A stretch of 64,000 nt of DNA from Symbiodinium natans (Eukaryota > Sar > Dinophyceae > Suessiales > Symbiodiniaceae), in NCBI GenBank assembly GCA_905221605.1, contig CAJNDS010000336.1, positions 823,501 to 887,500 of the forward strand, in the 5' to 3' direction. The notes below the pieces were generated by a model that saw nothing but the letters and a program-made list of their open reading frames with translations, did no database searches and was not told the origin of the DNA. The translations under genes were made by a program, and so were the position numbers. This document shows, piece by piece, positions 40,967 through 51,981 of the stretch. The stretch's first letter is position 1, and the number at the start of each line of letters is the position of its first letter.

Positions 40967-41292
40967 CTCGCGGCTTAGTGTTCAAAGTTGTTGTGGTTAG
41001 GGTTCAGGTTCAGGGTTCAGGGTTCAGGGTTCAGGGTTTAGGGTTTAGGGATTAGGGTTCAGGGTTTAGGGTCTAGGGTTTCGGGTTTAGGGTTTAGGTT
41101 TTAGGGTTCAGGGTCTAGGGTTTCGGGGTTTAGGGTTGCTAGTGGCCTTTAGTGGGCTTTCGCCCAAAAGGGTTGAGGGCTTTCAGGTGCTCTGTTCAGG
41201 GCTTTCAGTGGACTGGTTTAGGGTTTAGGGTTTAGGGTTGAGGGCTTAGGGTTTAGGGTTTAGGGTTTAGGGCTTAGGGTTTAGGGCTTAGG

Positions 41293-41583
41293 GTCCGCCG
41301 ACCCTGGCGGCGTGTTGGATGGGAAAAGGAGGTGAAAACCTCCCTCTTTCCCCCCCAAAACGTGGGCGGGGGGGGGGGTAGGGAAGGGTCCCCGGGCAGC
41401 TTTTCCATGGAGGGCCAGGCCACCCACACGGCATAAACTCACGGACCATAGGCGGTTTCGCACAGGACATAGGGGCCCTTTGGGAAAAACCACCCCCCCC
41501 CCCACCCCCCCCCCATACCCCCTAACGAACGCGTTTAAACCTTTCAACTATGCTCCAGCGGGGTCGGCGGCTTGAGCCGGAGG
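41293..41583 (+). mobile_element. Dispersed element with short inverted ends
   Basis: Starts CCGCCGACCC and ends GGGTCGGCGG (10-bp inverted) and shares GGGTCGGCGGCTTGAGCCGG with 20986-21005. The interior has poly-G and poly-C runs. Non-coding. Confidence 0.6.
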
Positions 41584-41959
41584 CTCTTAAATTTAGGGTT
41601 TAGGGTTTAGGGTTGAGGGTTTAGGGTTGTTCAGGTCGTTAGTGGGCCTCATGTACGGCTTTTGTCTTTGGGCTTTCGTGGCCTTTACTCGGGTTTAGGG
41701 TGATTGGGGCTTCAGAAATATCTGGTTTCTGGCTTAGTGTTTAAGCAAAGCTGCATAAGCAGCTTTGTCACATCGTATGATGTACAATTCACATTTGGCA
41801 TTGTTCCAAAAGCTCCAATCTCAATGAGGTCGCCACCACAGAACGCGATGTGCGCCGTATGCGCACACACCAGAGGCTTTATAGGGTTTATGGGGGTTAT
41901 AGGGTTTATAGGGTTTGGGGTTTAGGGTCTAGGGTCTAGGGTCCAGGGTCTAGGGTCTA

Positions 41960-42200
41960 GGGCATCAACCGCTGAAAGAGCGTGGCAGTCCACTCATCTG
42001 ACAAGCCCCTGCCGCTGCTTGGTAGCCAAGCATGCCACCAAGCATGATGCCGTCACGGCAGGTAGAGAGAGATCCCAATTGGACGCGTCGTGCGAAGAGA
42101 TCAAATCAGGAGGAGTCTTCTCATTCCTTCGTCATGGTGTCCTACACCAATGCCACTGTACGGCCTCAAGAATTGTTAGGCTTCTTTGGGGGAAGTTTGT
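41960..42200 (+). pseudogene. Possible coding fragment of unknown family
   Basis: Two overlapping plus frames stay open (42019-42280), one with RERSQLDASCEEIKSGGVFS. Neither is recognised and no splice sites decide between them. Confidence 0.25.
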
Positions 42201-42344
42201 CGGGCTTCTTGGGGGTTTTGGGCTTGGGGCTATGGGGATCAGGGCTTTGGCCTCGATTGGTAGGACTCCCCAAGGTCTAAACCCAAACCCTGCCCCCCAT
42301 AGCCTTCAGGGTTTAGGGCTCTAAAACTGGTGGGGCTTGATGAG

Positions 42345-42495
42345 GGCTTAGGGTTTGGGGTTTAGGGCTTCGGGCTTAGGGCTTCGGGCTCAGGTCTTAG
42401 GGCTTAAGGCTTAGGGCTTACGGCTAAGGGCTTAGGGCTTAGGGCTTAGGGCTTAGGGCTTTTGGCTTAGGGCTTAGGGCTTAGGGCTTAGAGCC
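42345..42495 (+). repeat. GGGCTTA variant array
   Basis: About eighteen units of GGGCTTA with scattered substitutions. Confidence 0.9.
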
Positions 42496-42639
42496 TAGGG
42501 ATCCGAACTATACAAACCCTAAGCAATTGTCTTTCGTGGGATTGGGGCTGCAGGCATTTATGGTTTAGGGCTTAGGGTCTAAGCTGCAGGCTTTACTGCT
42601 CCCGGGGCTTATAACCCGAAACCCTAAACCCTACACCCT

Positions 42640-43020
42640 GAAAGGGTGTAGGGTTCAAAAGCGTGGGGCCTAAACGGGGGGGGCGGCGGGGGGGAGGGGG
42701 CAATGCCAATTCGCACGCGTTGGCTCAGTAGGTAGCCTACCTGTCTGTCGAGAGGCTTACAGTAAGGTCTATGGGCTTAGCTAGGGTCGTTTATACAGAT
42801 TATGAAAATACACAGGTATATAAAGAACAGACAGACAAACAGACAGATAGATGCAGAGAGTATCAGGGTATGGTCATGGTGAAATAGATTTGCTGACTTT
42901 TTATGTATCTTTAGTTGTCCCTGAACCCTGAGCCGTGAACCTTACACTAACCTTAGACACTACAAGGAGCTGGCATTTAAGGCTGCTGTATGACTCTCCT
43001 CTGGCAACTTCCGCTCTTGG
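42640..43020. other. Unique island with GACA microsatellite
   Basis: Contains GACAGACAAACAGACAGATA near 42828-42850 and a poly-purine stretch; no gene seen. Confidence 0.5.
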
Positions 43021-43554
43021 GACGACTTAGGGTTTAGGGTTTAGGAGTTACGGTGTTAGGGTTTATTTAGGGTTTAGGGTTGACGAGTTACGGTATAGGG
43101 TCAGCGAAACTGAGATTCTATCTGGCGCTGTGTCGTCTCGGCTAGGTTCTACATCCGCACACCCGAACCTTAAACACCCCTAGCAACCCAAAAGACTACC
43201 AAAAACAAAAACGTGCTACGGGAGGCGGATGAGGGCTGAGGGCTGAGGACCCCGAAACGCGCTAAAGCAAATAGGGGAGTTTAGGGTTTAGGGTTTGGGC
43301 TTAGGGTTCAGGGTTTAGGGTTTAGGGTTCAGGGTTTAGGGTTTAGGGTTTAGGGTTTAGGGTTTAGGGTTTAAGGCGAAACACCCGAAGAACCCAAACT
43401 CCCCTTAACACCCTGAAAGCCCTAGAAACAAAAAACTTAAACGGCCTGAGGAATATAAGCCCGAAGCCCTGAACCCTAAACCCCTAACTCCCTAAAGTAA
43501 ACCCTAAACCCTAAACCCTAAACCCTAAACCCTAAACCCTAAATTCCCACCCGG

Positions 43555-43935
43555 CCTGCTTAGGCCGTACCCACCCTATACTAGGGTGCCTGGACCCAGA
43601 ATTATACCCGGCAGCGAGATACACCTTTACTGGATGGACAATGGGTGGTGACATTGGAGAGTGGTCGAATACAGCCCCTAGGCCTGAGCGTTGCTTTAGG
43701 ACCATTAAAGTGGTGCCTTCTTTTTACACGTCCATGATCCTCCTCTTGATGAGAATACCCTAAAGCCTGTGGCAAAATCCTTCAGTGGTGTTTTCCCTAA
43801 CCCCCCCCTCCCCCCCCCCCCCCCCCCTGGCCTACGCTCCTGGACTTCTGGCCCCTCCTGTTCTCCTTCACCTGACCCCCGCCCCGCTGCCTTCACCACG
43901 CCGTGGGAAAGCAATGGTGGGAATTGAGGGCGACA
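43555..43935. other. Unique island, possible degraded element
   Basis: About 380 bp with a C-rich tract at 43801-43827. Both strands have short open frames; nothing recognised. Confidence 0.4.
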
Positions 43936-44139
43936 GCCCTAAACCCTAAAAGGCAATGCTTTGGGTGGTGGCCTGTGAAAGCTCACAGCGGGTGGGGAGC
44001 ATTGAAAACAGATGCCTTCGCGTGACATGCCGCCCCCCCACACCCCCTGGGTGTGTAGCGGCGCCATTTACACATGGTACTTACTGCCGCTGCGCGGCGA
44101 GACGCCCTAAACCCTAAACCCTCAACCCTAAACCCCAAG

Positions 44140-44208
44140 TTCCTCACTGCGGCATGGACTTGGCGATGGTACCTGCACCGACAGGGCAGCTTGAGGGACA
44201 TCGCTCCC
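44140..44208 (+). CDS. Candidate plus-strand exon
   Basis: Reads FLTAAWTWRWYLHRQGSLRD and then IAP, with acceptor CCCAAG|TTC and donor CCC|GTGTAT. The minus frame is also open, so the strand is not certain. Confidence 0.35.
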
Positions 44209-44519
44209 GTGTATACTACGGTTTTGGGGCTGAGGGTTTAGGGTTTAGGGTTTGGGGTTTAGGGTTTAGGCTTTAGGGGTTTAGGGTTTAGGGTTTAGGG
44301 GTTCACTCTTGACATAGCTCTTGAGGGTTTAGGGTTTAAGGGGGGGGGGTTAGGGGCTTAGGATTTAGGAGTTTAGGGTCGGTTCAAGGGGTTTAGGGTT
44401 CAGGGTTTAGGCGCTAGATGGAAGTGGTTGCTGCAGGAAGGACGAATACGCCCAGGTGAGGTAGCAAGGGGTAGGAAGGAGGCTTTTGTTTGTTGGCCCC
44501 CGAACCCCTAAACCCTAAA

Positions 44520-44815
44520 CCCTAAATATACTCGCAGCAATAATTGCGAAGCAACCCTATCGACCCGAATACCTCAAAAGACGTATGTCTGAAGCTTATC
44601 TACGGGATGCTACCTTGGACCCTTAAAGTTGTACCCTTGGGTTTTGGGGGCCCCTTTTTGAGATCCTTAAGGTCGTATTAAGGGCCATATTCGGAGTATA
44701 CTAAGGGGAACATTTAGGGGCACAGCCTCAGGAGTACTAGTCCTCATCCCTCGAGCTTGACATGCAATCCCGAAACCTCAATCACCCTAAGTTCTCAATT
44801 AGCTAAGTACAGGAG
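44520..44815. other. Unique island, nothing recognised
   Basis: About 300 bp of mixed sequence with short inverted motifs (CTTAAGG/CCTTAAG type) and no open frame of note. Confidence 0.4.
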
Positions 44816-45077
44816 CTGAGGGGTTTAAACCCCGAACCCTAAACCCTGAACCCTAAACCCTAAACCCTAAACCCTACAAAAACCTTTGTTCTTTCTAGGT
44901 TGTCGGACGGGCCGCTGGGGGAGGCCGATGACGTTAGGGTTTGGGGTTTAGGGTTTGGGGTTTGGGGTTGAGGGTTTAGGGTGCATACTATGAAAAAGAA
45001 AAGAAAACAAGGGCTCTTTCCTTCCTGAAGGGGTGTAGGGCTCCCTCCAGGGCGTTCGTGCTGAACAATCTGCGCTT

Positions 45078-45334
45078 GGGATGTCCCCCCCTATACTAAC
45101 AGTCCTTAGTCGGGATTCTCGTAGCCCCATTATAATTCCCACTAAGGACTGCCAGTATCATGGGTTCCCCTACTACCCCCCTCTATACTACCCCCCCCCA
45201 AGCTTCCCCCCCTTAAATAACCTTAATTCAGCTTAATTATCCCTAATTAGCCTTCATTATGGGGGGAACCCAGGGGGGGTAGTATAGAGGGGGGTAGTAG
45301 GGGAACCCATGATAGTATAAGGGGGGAACATCCC
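45078..45334. mobile_element. MITE family A copy with a second TIR element inserted
   Basis: The outer tips are GGGATGTCCCCCCCTATACT and AGTATAAGGGGGGAACATCCC. Inside its right arm sits the element 45159-45311. Confidence 0.85.
45159..45311. mobile_element. Nested TIR element with arms of about 38 bp
   Basis: CATGGGTTCCCCTACTACCC at the left is perfectly inverted at the right, and the match continues through CCCTCTATACTACCCCCC. It is flanked by AGTAT on both sides, a probable target duplication within the outer element. Confidence 0.87.
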
Positions 45335-45379
45335 AAGGTTGGGGTTCCAAGGGTCCCTGGCCCTGGTCCCTGAACCCGC

Positions 45380-45545
45380 AACCCTAAGCCCTAAACCCTA
45401 AACCCTAAACCCTAAACCCTAAACCCTAAACCCTAAACCCTAAACCCGAAACCCTAAACCCTAAACCCTAAACCAAACCTGTAAACCCTAAACCCAAAAC
45501 CCTGAACCCTAAACCTAAACCCTAAATACCCGAAACCGCAGACCC
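45380..45545 (-). repeat. CCCTAAA array
   Basis: Mostly perfect units to about 45470, then degenerate. Confidence 0.92.
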
Positions 45546-45639
45546 TAAACCCTGTGGGTTAGGGCGCCTTGGGGCACGAGGTTTATCGGGCGCACTACAG
45601 GGCTGGTAAGGGAACCAAGGGTGGGCTTAGAGGGTTTAG

Positions 45640-45790
45640 GGTTTAGGGTGTAGGGTTTAGGGTTTAGGGTTTAGGGTTTAGGGTTTAGGGTTTAGGGTTT
45701 AGGGTTTAGGGTTTAGGGTTTAGGGTTTAGGGTTTAGGGTTTAGGGTTTAGGGTTTAGGGTTTAGGGTTTAGGGTTTAGGGTTTAGGGTA
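45640..45790 (+). repeat. TTTAGGG array
   Basis: About twenty perfect units after one GTGTAGGG variant. Confidence 0.95.
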
Positions 45791-45943
45791 TTCCCTGACC
45801 ACAAAAAAGTGATAAAGGCGGCTGTTTGCTTCAGACTTGCTGCAAGAAGGGCTGCTCTCAGCCCGGAGTTAGATGAGAAATCTTGGATCTTTCTTGAAAA
45901 GCCAAGCGGCAGTACCTCGCACCACCAAAACAGTTCGAATTAG
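45791..45943 (+). CDS. Candidate plus-strand terminal exon
   Basis: An open frame of 50 codons to TAG directly after the TTTAGGG array, including SPELDEKSWIFLEKPSGS. Residue composition looks coding. The acceptor could only be the AG of the telomere-like repeat itself. Confidence 0.35.
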   Translation, partial: FPDHKKVIKAAVCFRLAARRAALSPELDEKSWIFLEKPSGSTSHHQNSSN

Positions 45944-46204
45944 TTGTTTCCATTCATCCACCAGGTTGCCTAGTGACCTGTACCCTAAACCCTGAACCTG
46001 CAACCCCAGACCCTAAGCCCTAAACCCCAACACACACGAAGGGTGAACGCTTCCTTGCTTAACAGGGCTTATACATTCAAACCCTAAACCTAAACCCTAA
46101 ACCCTAAACCCTAAACCCTAAACCCTAAACCCTAAACCTTACTTGTGGGCATAAGGGCACTACTGGGCATCCCAGTCCAAGGACTTCTCCGAAGTAAGAG
46201 CCTG

Positions 46205-46385
46205 AAGGTTTAGGGTTCAGGGTTTAGGGCTTAGGGTTTACAGGCTTAGGGTTTAGGGTTTAGGGTTTAGGGTCTAGGGTCTAGGGTTTAGGGTTTAGGG
46301 TTTAGGGTTTAGGGTTTAGGGTTTAGGGTTTAGGGTTTAGGGTTTAGGGTTTAGGGTTTAGGGTTTAGGGTTTACAGGTTAAGGG
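46205..46385 (+). repeat. TTTAGGG array
   Basis: Variant units at the left, perfect from about 46285 to 46373. Confidence 0.93.
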
Positions 46386-46508
46386 TTCAAAAGTTTAGGG
46401 TGCGCGACTCTGGGTTTGCAGACTGTGAAGTTCGGATTGGTCAGTAGCCAGCAGGTGGAACATGGAAAACGGGACATGGGCACTTCAACATTGATGAGGC
46501 CCTTTGTC

Positions 46509-46621
46509 TTGGTAGCCCAGTAAACACATTACAATAAGGGCACCCCTTTGTTTGGTTGGTTACTTTACATTTAAGGGAACCTTGAACCCACAAAGGGAGA
46601 AGGGTACCACTGGGCTACCAA
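46509..46621. mobile_element. MITE family B, full copy
   Basis: 113 bp from TTGGTAGCCCAGTAAACAC to CACTGGGCTACCAA, with inverted ends. The interior TTGGTTGGTTACTTTACAT is shared with the 51871 copy. Its length is close to that of the introner at 31578. Confidence 0.85.
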
Positions 46622-46867
46622 CCCTAGATCCCAACCCCAGGTACCACTGGGCTCTACCAAGTTGTGTAGAGGCCTGTAGATGGCGTCGCACGTCGCTCAA
46701 GAAGCGAGGCCACCGTCCTAGAGCCTTGAGCCCAAGCCGGTGGCGAGCACCCCCTGCTCTCGACGACATTAGGGGCCCCAAAAAAGGACATTAGCAGAAG
46801 CTGTTATAAGGATGTCCTGCCTTTCAGTATAAGGGGTTTATATGGGATATCCCTATCCTAATTTTTG

Positions 46868-47104
46868 CTTAGGGTTTAGGGTTTAGGGTTTAGGGTTTAG
46901 GGTTTAGGGTTTAGGGTTTAGGGTTTAGGGTTTAGGGTTTAGGGTTTAGGGTTTAGGGTTAGGTTTAGGGTTTAGGGTTTAGGGTTTAGGGTTTAGGGTT
47001 TAGGGTTTAGGGTTTAGGGTTTAGGGTTTAGGGTTTAGGGTTTAGGGTTTAGGGTTTAGGGTTTAGGGTTTAGGGTTTAGGGTTTAGGGTTTAGGGTTTA
47101 GGGT
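46868..47104 (+). repeat. Long TTTAGGG array
   Basis: About thirty-four units, with one dropped base near 46960. Confidence 0.96.
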
Positions 47105-47117
47105 GCTTTTGGGGGGC

Positions 47118-47240
47118 CCTAGACATGTCTCTTCATGAGACGGCATCGGCGCAAGGGCAAGTGCCGTCAGGTGGAGACTGCCAACTCCACTTGGTCACTT
47201 CTCCAACATGTGGTGTCCCTTTTGGCGTTACAAGAGGGTT
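47118..47240 (+). CDS. Candidate plus-strand exon
   Basis: An open frame beginning LDMSLHETASAQGQVPSGGD. It has no recognised motif and weak boundaries. Confidence 0.25.
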
Positions 47241-47294
47241 TAGGGCTTAGGGTTTAGGGTTTAGGGTTAGGGTTTATTGAACTTATTAAGGGTT

Positions 47295-47577
47295 CAGGTC
47301 CGGGGAAAGTTTCGAGGAGTTTCGAGGAAAGTCTCCAGGAGTTTTGTTTTTGGATTTTTGATAGGGTTCATGCTCAGACTGAACAGGTCCGGGGAAAGTT
47401 TCGAGGAGTTTCGAGGAAAGTTTCCAGGAGTTTTGTTTTTGGATTTTTGATAGGGTTCATGCTCAGACTGAACTTATTGAGGGTTCAGGTCCGGGAAAAG
47501 TTTCGAGGAGTTTCGAGGAAAGTTTCCAGGAGTCTGTTTTTTGGATTTTTGATAGGGTTCATTCTCAGAACGCTGGG
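47295..47577 (+). repeat. Tandem repeat, three copies of about 90 bp
   Basis: Units start CAGGTCCGG(G/A)AAAGTTTCG and end ATAGGGTTCATGCTCAGA. Starts are 47295, 47384 and 47486, the last with a 13-bp insertion. Confidence 0.92.
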
Positions 47578-47588
47578 TCAGCCGCCAA

Positions 47589-48330
47589 AAATTGGCCTCA
47601 CCAAAATTGGCTTCTGAAATAGTTTCGTTTTTTAGATTCTTCGAATAACCAAAATTGGCTTCAGAAGGCCCAAAATTGGCTTCACAAGGCCAAAGTGGTT
47701 TCAGAGGCCCGAGCTGGCTTCTGAAGGACCAAAATTGGCTTCAGAAGGTCAGAACTTGCTTCAGAGGCCCAAATCAGAAGGCCCAAAGCTTCAGGGGGCC
47801 AAATTGGCTTCAGAGGCTCAAACTGGCCGCAGAAGGCCCAAAATTTGCTTCAGAAGCCAAAATTGGCTTGAGAAGGCCAAAATTGTCTTCAGAGCCCACT
47901 TTGGCTTTGGAAGGCACAAAATTGGCTTCAGAAGGCAAGGCCCAAATTGGCTTCAGAGGCACAAATTGGCTTCAGAAAGCCAAAATTGCCTTCAGAGGCC
48001 CAAACTGGCTTCAGAATTGGCTTCAGGAGGCCAAGTTGGCTTCAAAAGCCCAGATTGGCCAAAATAGGCTTGAGAATGCCAAAATCGTCTTCTGAGGTCA
48101 GGCCCAAATTGGCTTCAGAAGGCCCAAAACTGGCTTCAGAAGGCAAAAATTGGCTTCAGCCCAAATTGGCCTTGGAAGGCCCGAAATTGGCTTCAGAAGA
48201 CCAAAATTCCAAATTGACTTCAGAAGGCGTAAACTTGGCTTCAAAAGGCCAAAACTGGCTTCAGAAAGCCAAAATTGGCCTCAGAAGGCCAAAATTGGCC
48301 TCAGAAGGCCCAAATGGGTTTCACAAGGCC
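47589..48330 (+). repeat. Minisatellite of about 21 bp around GGCTTCAGAAGGCCAAAATT
   Basis: Roughly thirty imperfect copies. Because the unit is close to 21 bp, long frames with a seven-residue rhythm (GPKLASE) stay open in all three plus frames; this is not evidence of a protein. Confidence 0.93.
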
Positions 48331-48719
48331 CACCCGCAAAGAGCCCAAAAGGCGCCGGGTGGCTTTGAAAAGGACTGAGAAGCTTCAAACAGCTCCAAAG
48401 TGCTGAAACGTTCAATTTTCTTAAACCCCCTTGCCCTGCGCAGGCACAAAGACCAAAAGTCTTCTTTGTTCGATTTACTTAAATCTCCTCGCCTACGCAG
48501 TGTCAAAGCAACTGACGACCACTCAACAAAAAGAAGCCGGCAACTGTGCACCGCACCAGCAACAGTGGCCTTCCAAGAAAAGGAAGGAATAAGTTCAAGT
48601 TTACACATTGGCTTGAGGGTTTAGGGTTTAGGGTTTAGGGTTTAGGGTTTAGGGTTTAGGGTGTAGGGGTAGTAGGGTGTAGGGTTTAGGGCTCAGGGTT
48701 TAGGGAGATGGTCGCTTCT

Positions 48720-49310
48720 CCAAAAAATTGTGGCTACTATTTCAAGGCGGCCCCTTTTATTTAGGGTACCCGGCAAGGGACCATTCTTTTGAGAACTGAC
48801 CATTTGGAGTTTCATATGAAGTAGGGTTTATATACTATTCGCATTCCCAAAGAGACAACAAATTCATACATTCACCAATATCGAGAAGGAACTCTACATA
48901 CACTCACTGAGATTCACCAATAACAGTAACACAAACCCTGGTTCAGATTCCTTTCATGAGATCACGTGCTGTCACAACAACGCGACTCTGAAAGGTCTTT
49001 GCACTTATACATGCAACAACATGCCCGCCGTGGATTAGCATGTTGAATTCGACTGGGCTGCCGCCGCTTCCAGGGATCAGGAACTCAAGCAACGCCTTTT
49101 TAGTACCCTTTAGTACCCGTTTGAATACCCTCAGATACCCTTCTTTATGCTTAGGACCCTCTTTAATACGTTCTTTAGTACCCTAGAAACTGCAGGACGG
49201 GGACTGCGGATCTCGTGTAGCCACGACAGTCGACGGGCCTCTCCTGCAATTTTTGTTCTCCGCAGAGTCTTGTCTTCTGGGTCTTTTGGGGTTTGTAGGC
49301 TGCGAAGGGA
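48720..49310. other. Unique island, nothing recognised
   Basis: About 590 bp. Small repeats of GATTCACCAATA (about 48885-48935) and of TTTAGTACCC (about 49098-49185) are present. Confidence 0.5.
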
Positions 49311-49408
49311 CCTGGTTTAGACCGTTTAAGATTTAGGGTTTACGGTTTGGGGTTTGGGGTTTGGGTTTTGGGCTAAAGGTTCAGGCTTCAGGGTTCAGGG
49401 TCTGAAAA

Positions 49409-49468
49409 ATTATCGGGAGCTCGCGCAAGGCTGCAACATCTCGACGCTGAAACAGCTCAAGCGCACAC
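49409..49468. CDS. Candidate exon, strand uncertain
   Basis: The plus frame reads NYRELAQGCNISTLKQLKRT and the minus frame reads ALELFQRRDVAALRELPI; both look coding. No splice signal separates them. Confidence 0.25.
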
Positions 49469-49869
49469 CCTAAACCCTAAACCCGGAACCCTAAACCTAA
49501 ACCCCAAACCCTAGACCCCAAAAACCCTAACCCTGAGCCCTAAACCCTGAACCCCAAACCCTAAACCCCAAGCCCTGGGCAATCCGGTCCTCGGCAAGAG
49601 GTCGCGCGGCAAGAGGTCGTGCGCGTAAAGAGCGGACAGGGGCAGTTGTCGGCTGAAAATTCACAGCCTGAGGAAGCCGAACGAGCCCTAAAGTCAGGGT
49701 TTAGGGTATAGGGTTTGGGGTTTAGGGTTTAATTAGGGTTTCGGGTTTAGGGGTTAGGGGCTTCTAAATCTTAACATTGGGGGTCATATCCGCCGACCCC
49801 AGCTTTGAGCGGGGGAGGCGCTAGTGAAGACTCCATGGCGTCGGCGTAACCCCGCACCTTAAGCTGATT

Positions 49870-50830
49870 TTAAAAGGCCCCAGTCCGTGCCCCGCCCTTC
49901 CCGCCCCTAACCCTCCCACCACCACCCTTGCCAACCATTCCACTCCATCCTCCTCCCCTACCCCTTCCCCACTCGATCAGATGACTGACTTTGAAGACTG
50001 ACTTTAAAGGGATGGTCGCCCCCTCCGCTTGCTCCGCCCGCTCCGCTCCCCCACCCCCCTTCCCTCCCACCCCCCCACCCCCCCCCACCCCCCCCACCCA
50101 ACCCCCCCCCCCACTCCACCCCCCCCCCCCGCCACCCGCCCCCGCACCCCCCCTCCCCCCCTCTCCGCTCCCCCCCCCCCTTCCCTCCCCACCCCCCCCA
50201 ACCCACCCCCCCCCCAACCCCCCCCCCCCCCCCGCACACCCCCCCCCCACCCCCCCCCCCCCCCCTGACTGCACTTTTAAGACTGCGTTAAGGCTCCAGT
50301 GCATGCCCCCTCCTCCCTTGCCTCCGCTTGCTCCGCCTGCTCCGCTCCCCCACCCCCCCTTCCCCCTCCCACCCCCCCCCGCCCCACCCCCCCACCCCCC
50401 ACCCCTAGAAACCTTGCCGTTAAACCGACTTTAAAAGGGCCCTCACCCCCACCCCCCCCCCCCCCCCCACGCCCCCCCCGCCCCACCCCCCACCCCACCC
50501 CCCCCCACCCCCCCCCCTCCCCCAGATATGAACTTGACTTAAAGACTGAGGAGCAAAGGAGTGCATTCCCCCCGCTGCTCCCTCCGCTCCCCCACCCGCC
50601 CCCACCCGCCCCCCCCCCTCCCTATAACTGCTTTAAAGACTGACTCATGCCCCCTCCGCTTGCTCCCGCTTGCTTCGCCCTTCTCGGCTCCCCCCTTCCC
50701 CGCGCCTACCCCCCTCAACACCCCCCCCACCCCCCCACCCCACCCCCCCCATTCCACTGTTTCAGGGCCAATCCACGCGACCGCTCCGCCCTTCCCGCCC
50801 AATCCGCCGCCATGGCTCACCACCAACCCC
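49870..50830 (+). repeat. C-rich polypyrimidine repeat tract
   Basis: About 960 bp of C runs punctuated by recurring units (T)GACTGACTTTAAAG and CCGCTTGCTCCGCCCGCTCC every 100-300 bp. Strong strand asymmetry. Proline- or glycine-rich frames here are artefacts. Confidence 0.9.
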
Positions 50831-50998
50831 TTCCCTCAACCCTAAGCCCTAAACCCTAAGCCCTAAACCCTAGGCCCTAAACCCGAAACCCTAAACCCTA
50901 AACCGTAGACCGCTCACTCTCCTCCTGCCTCTGCGAATTCGTCGAAAGATGGCCTGCCATCCTTGTTCTTGTCCGGTTTGCGCGGAGCATCAGGTTGA

Positions 50999-51162
50999 GG
51001 GGTCGGCGGCACTGGCGGTAGCCATTAAATCGGGCAGCGCGAGGTCCCCAAAGGACCGAGCAAATGCGGACCTTTTAGCCCGGGTCGTCCCGGGAATAGC
51101 CTTGCTGGCCTCTGGCCTTCTGCGAAGCAGAATTAGGCCGGACGCCAGTGCCGCCGACCCCC
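50999..51162. mobile_element. TIR element, 164 bp
   Basis: GGGGTCGGCGGCACTGGCG at the left and its exact complement CGCCAGTGCCGCCGACCCC at the right. The interior is unique and open in several frames, without motifs. Confidence 0.8.
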
Positions 51163-51229
51163 GCGTGCCGCCGGTGAACGTTTTTTTTCGTGGTTTTTTG
51201 CGTCGCCACGGAGGCCCCCAGAGGGCGCG

Positions 51230-51560
51230 CATCATGAGCATCAGCGGGTCCAGCCCGGGACCCCCAGGCGCGCATCAGGAGCATCAGCGGCTCCCGGGGC
51301 GGGACCGCGGGGGGGCATCAGGAGCATGATGCCCCCCAAAGGGCGGGCATAAGCGATGTGTCTAAGCGCGGGGCTAGGAAAAGGGGAGTTTAGGGGCCTT
51401 ATAAAGTGCTTAGACACGTTAAGGGAGTTTCGGAGCCTCAAACGCTTAGAGATTTGAAGGGAGTTTAGGGGCCTGAAAATGCTTAGAAACTTAACGCTTA
51501 GAGATTTTAAGGGAGCTTAGGGGCCTCAACATGCTTAGAAACTGCTCGCCCCGGGCTTCT
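51230..51560 (+). repeat. Short tandem repeats
   Basis: GCGCGCATCAGGAGCATCAG-type units (51228-51330), then three units of about 60 bp containing GGGAGTTTAGGGGCCT and TGCTTAGAAAC (51385-51545). Confidence 0.75.
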
Positions 51561-51870
51561 GCGTGCGCTGCCCGCCCATGGGCGCAGCCCCTTAAAATAT
51601 AAGATATACTGCTACGATAATCCCTATGTAAGCTGAACCCTGAACCCTAAACCCTGTTCAAGGTGACCCTGAACCCTAAGGAACCCCAAACCCTACTTAA
51701 GGTGAACCCTAAACCCTAAACCCTAAACCCTAAACCCTAAACCCTTGTAGGGTTCACATTAGGTCACCAAGGAGCCGGCATCATCCCGCTTGCCTTCTCT
51801 GGCCGGGATACCATCGACGCCTGGTCGGGGTGCATGTGGCGTTCCCACCGCTTCTCCATGTCCATCTGCC

Positions 51871-51981
51871 TCGGTAGCCCAGTAACCGTATGATAATAAG
51901 GGCACCCTGTTTTTGGTTGGTTGCTTTATAAGGGAACCGAGAGCAAACAAAGAAGGTTGAAGGGTACCTCTGGGCTGCCAA
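51871..51981. mobile_element. MITE family B copy inside a coding-like island
   Basis: TCGGTAGCCCAGTAACC at the left and CTGGGCTGCCAAG at the right, about 111 bp. Read on the plus strand it offers a GT at the left tip (TCG|GTAGCC) and an AG at the right tip (CCAAG), with coding-like sequence on both sides (e.g. GAGIIPLAFSGRDTIDAW), so it may act as an intron. Confidence 0.75.

Noticed and set aside
42715-42790. tRNA-like A-box TTGGCTCAGTAGGTAG
   Set aside because: No matching B-box or cloverleaf follows within tRNA distance; possibly a decayed SINE head, not a tRNA gene.
49870-50830. Proline-rich and glycine-rich ORFs of up to 147 aa
   Set aside because: All arise from C runs; many overlapping frames are open on both strands.
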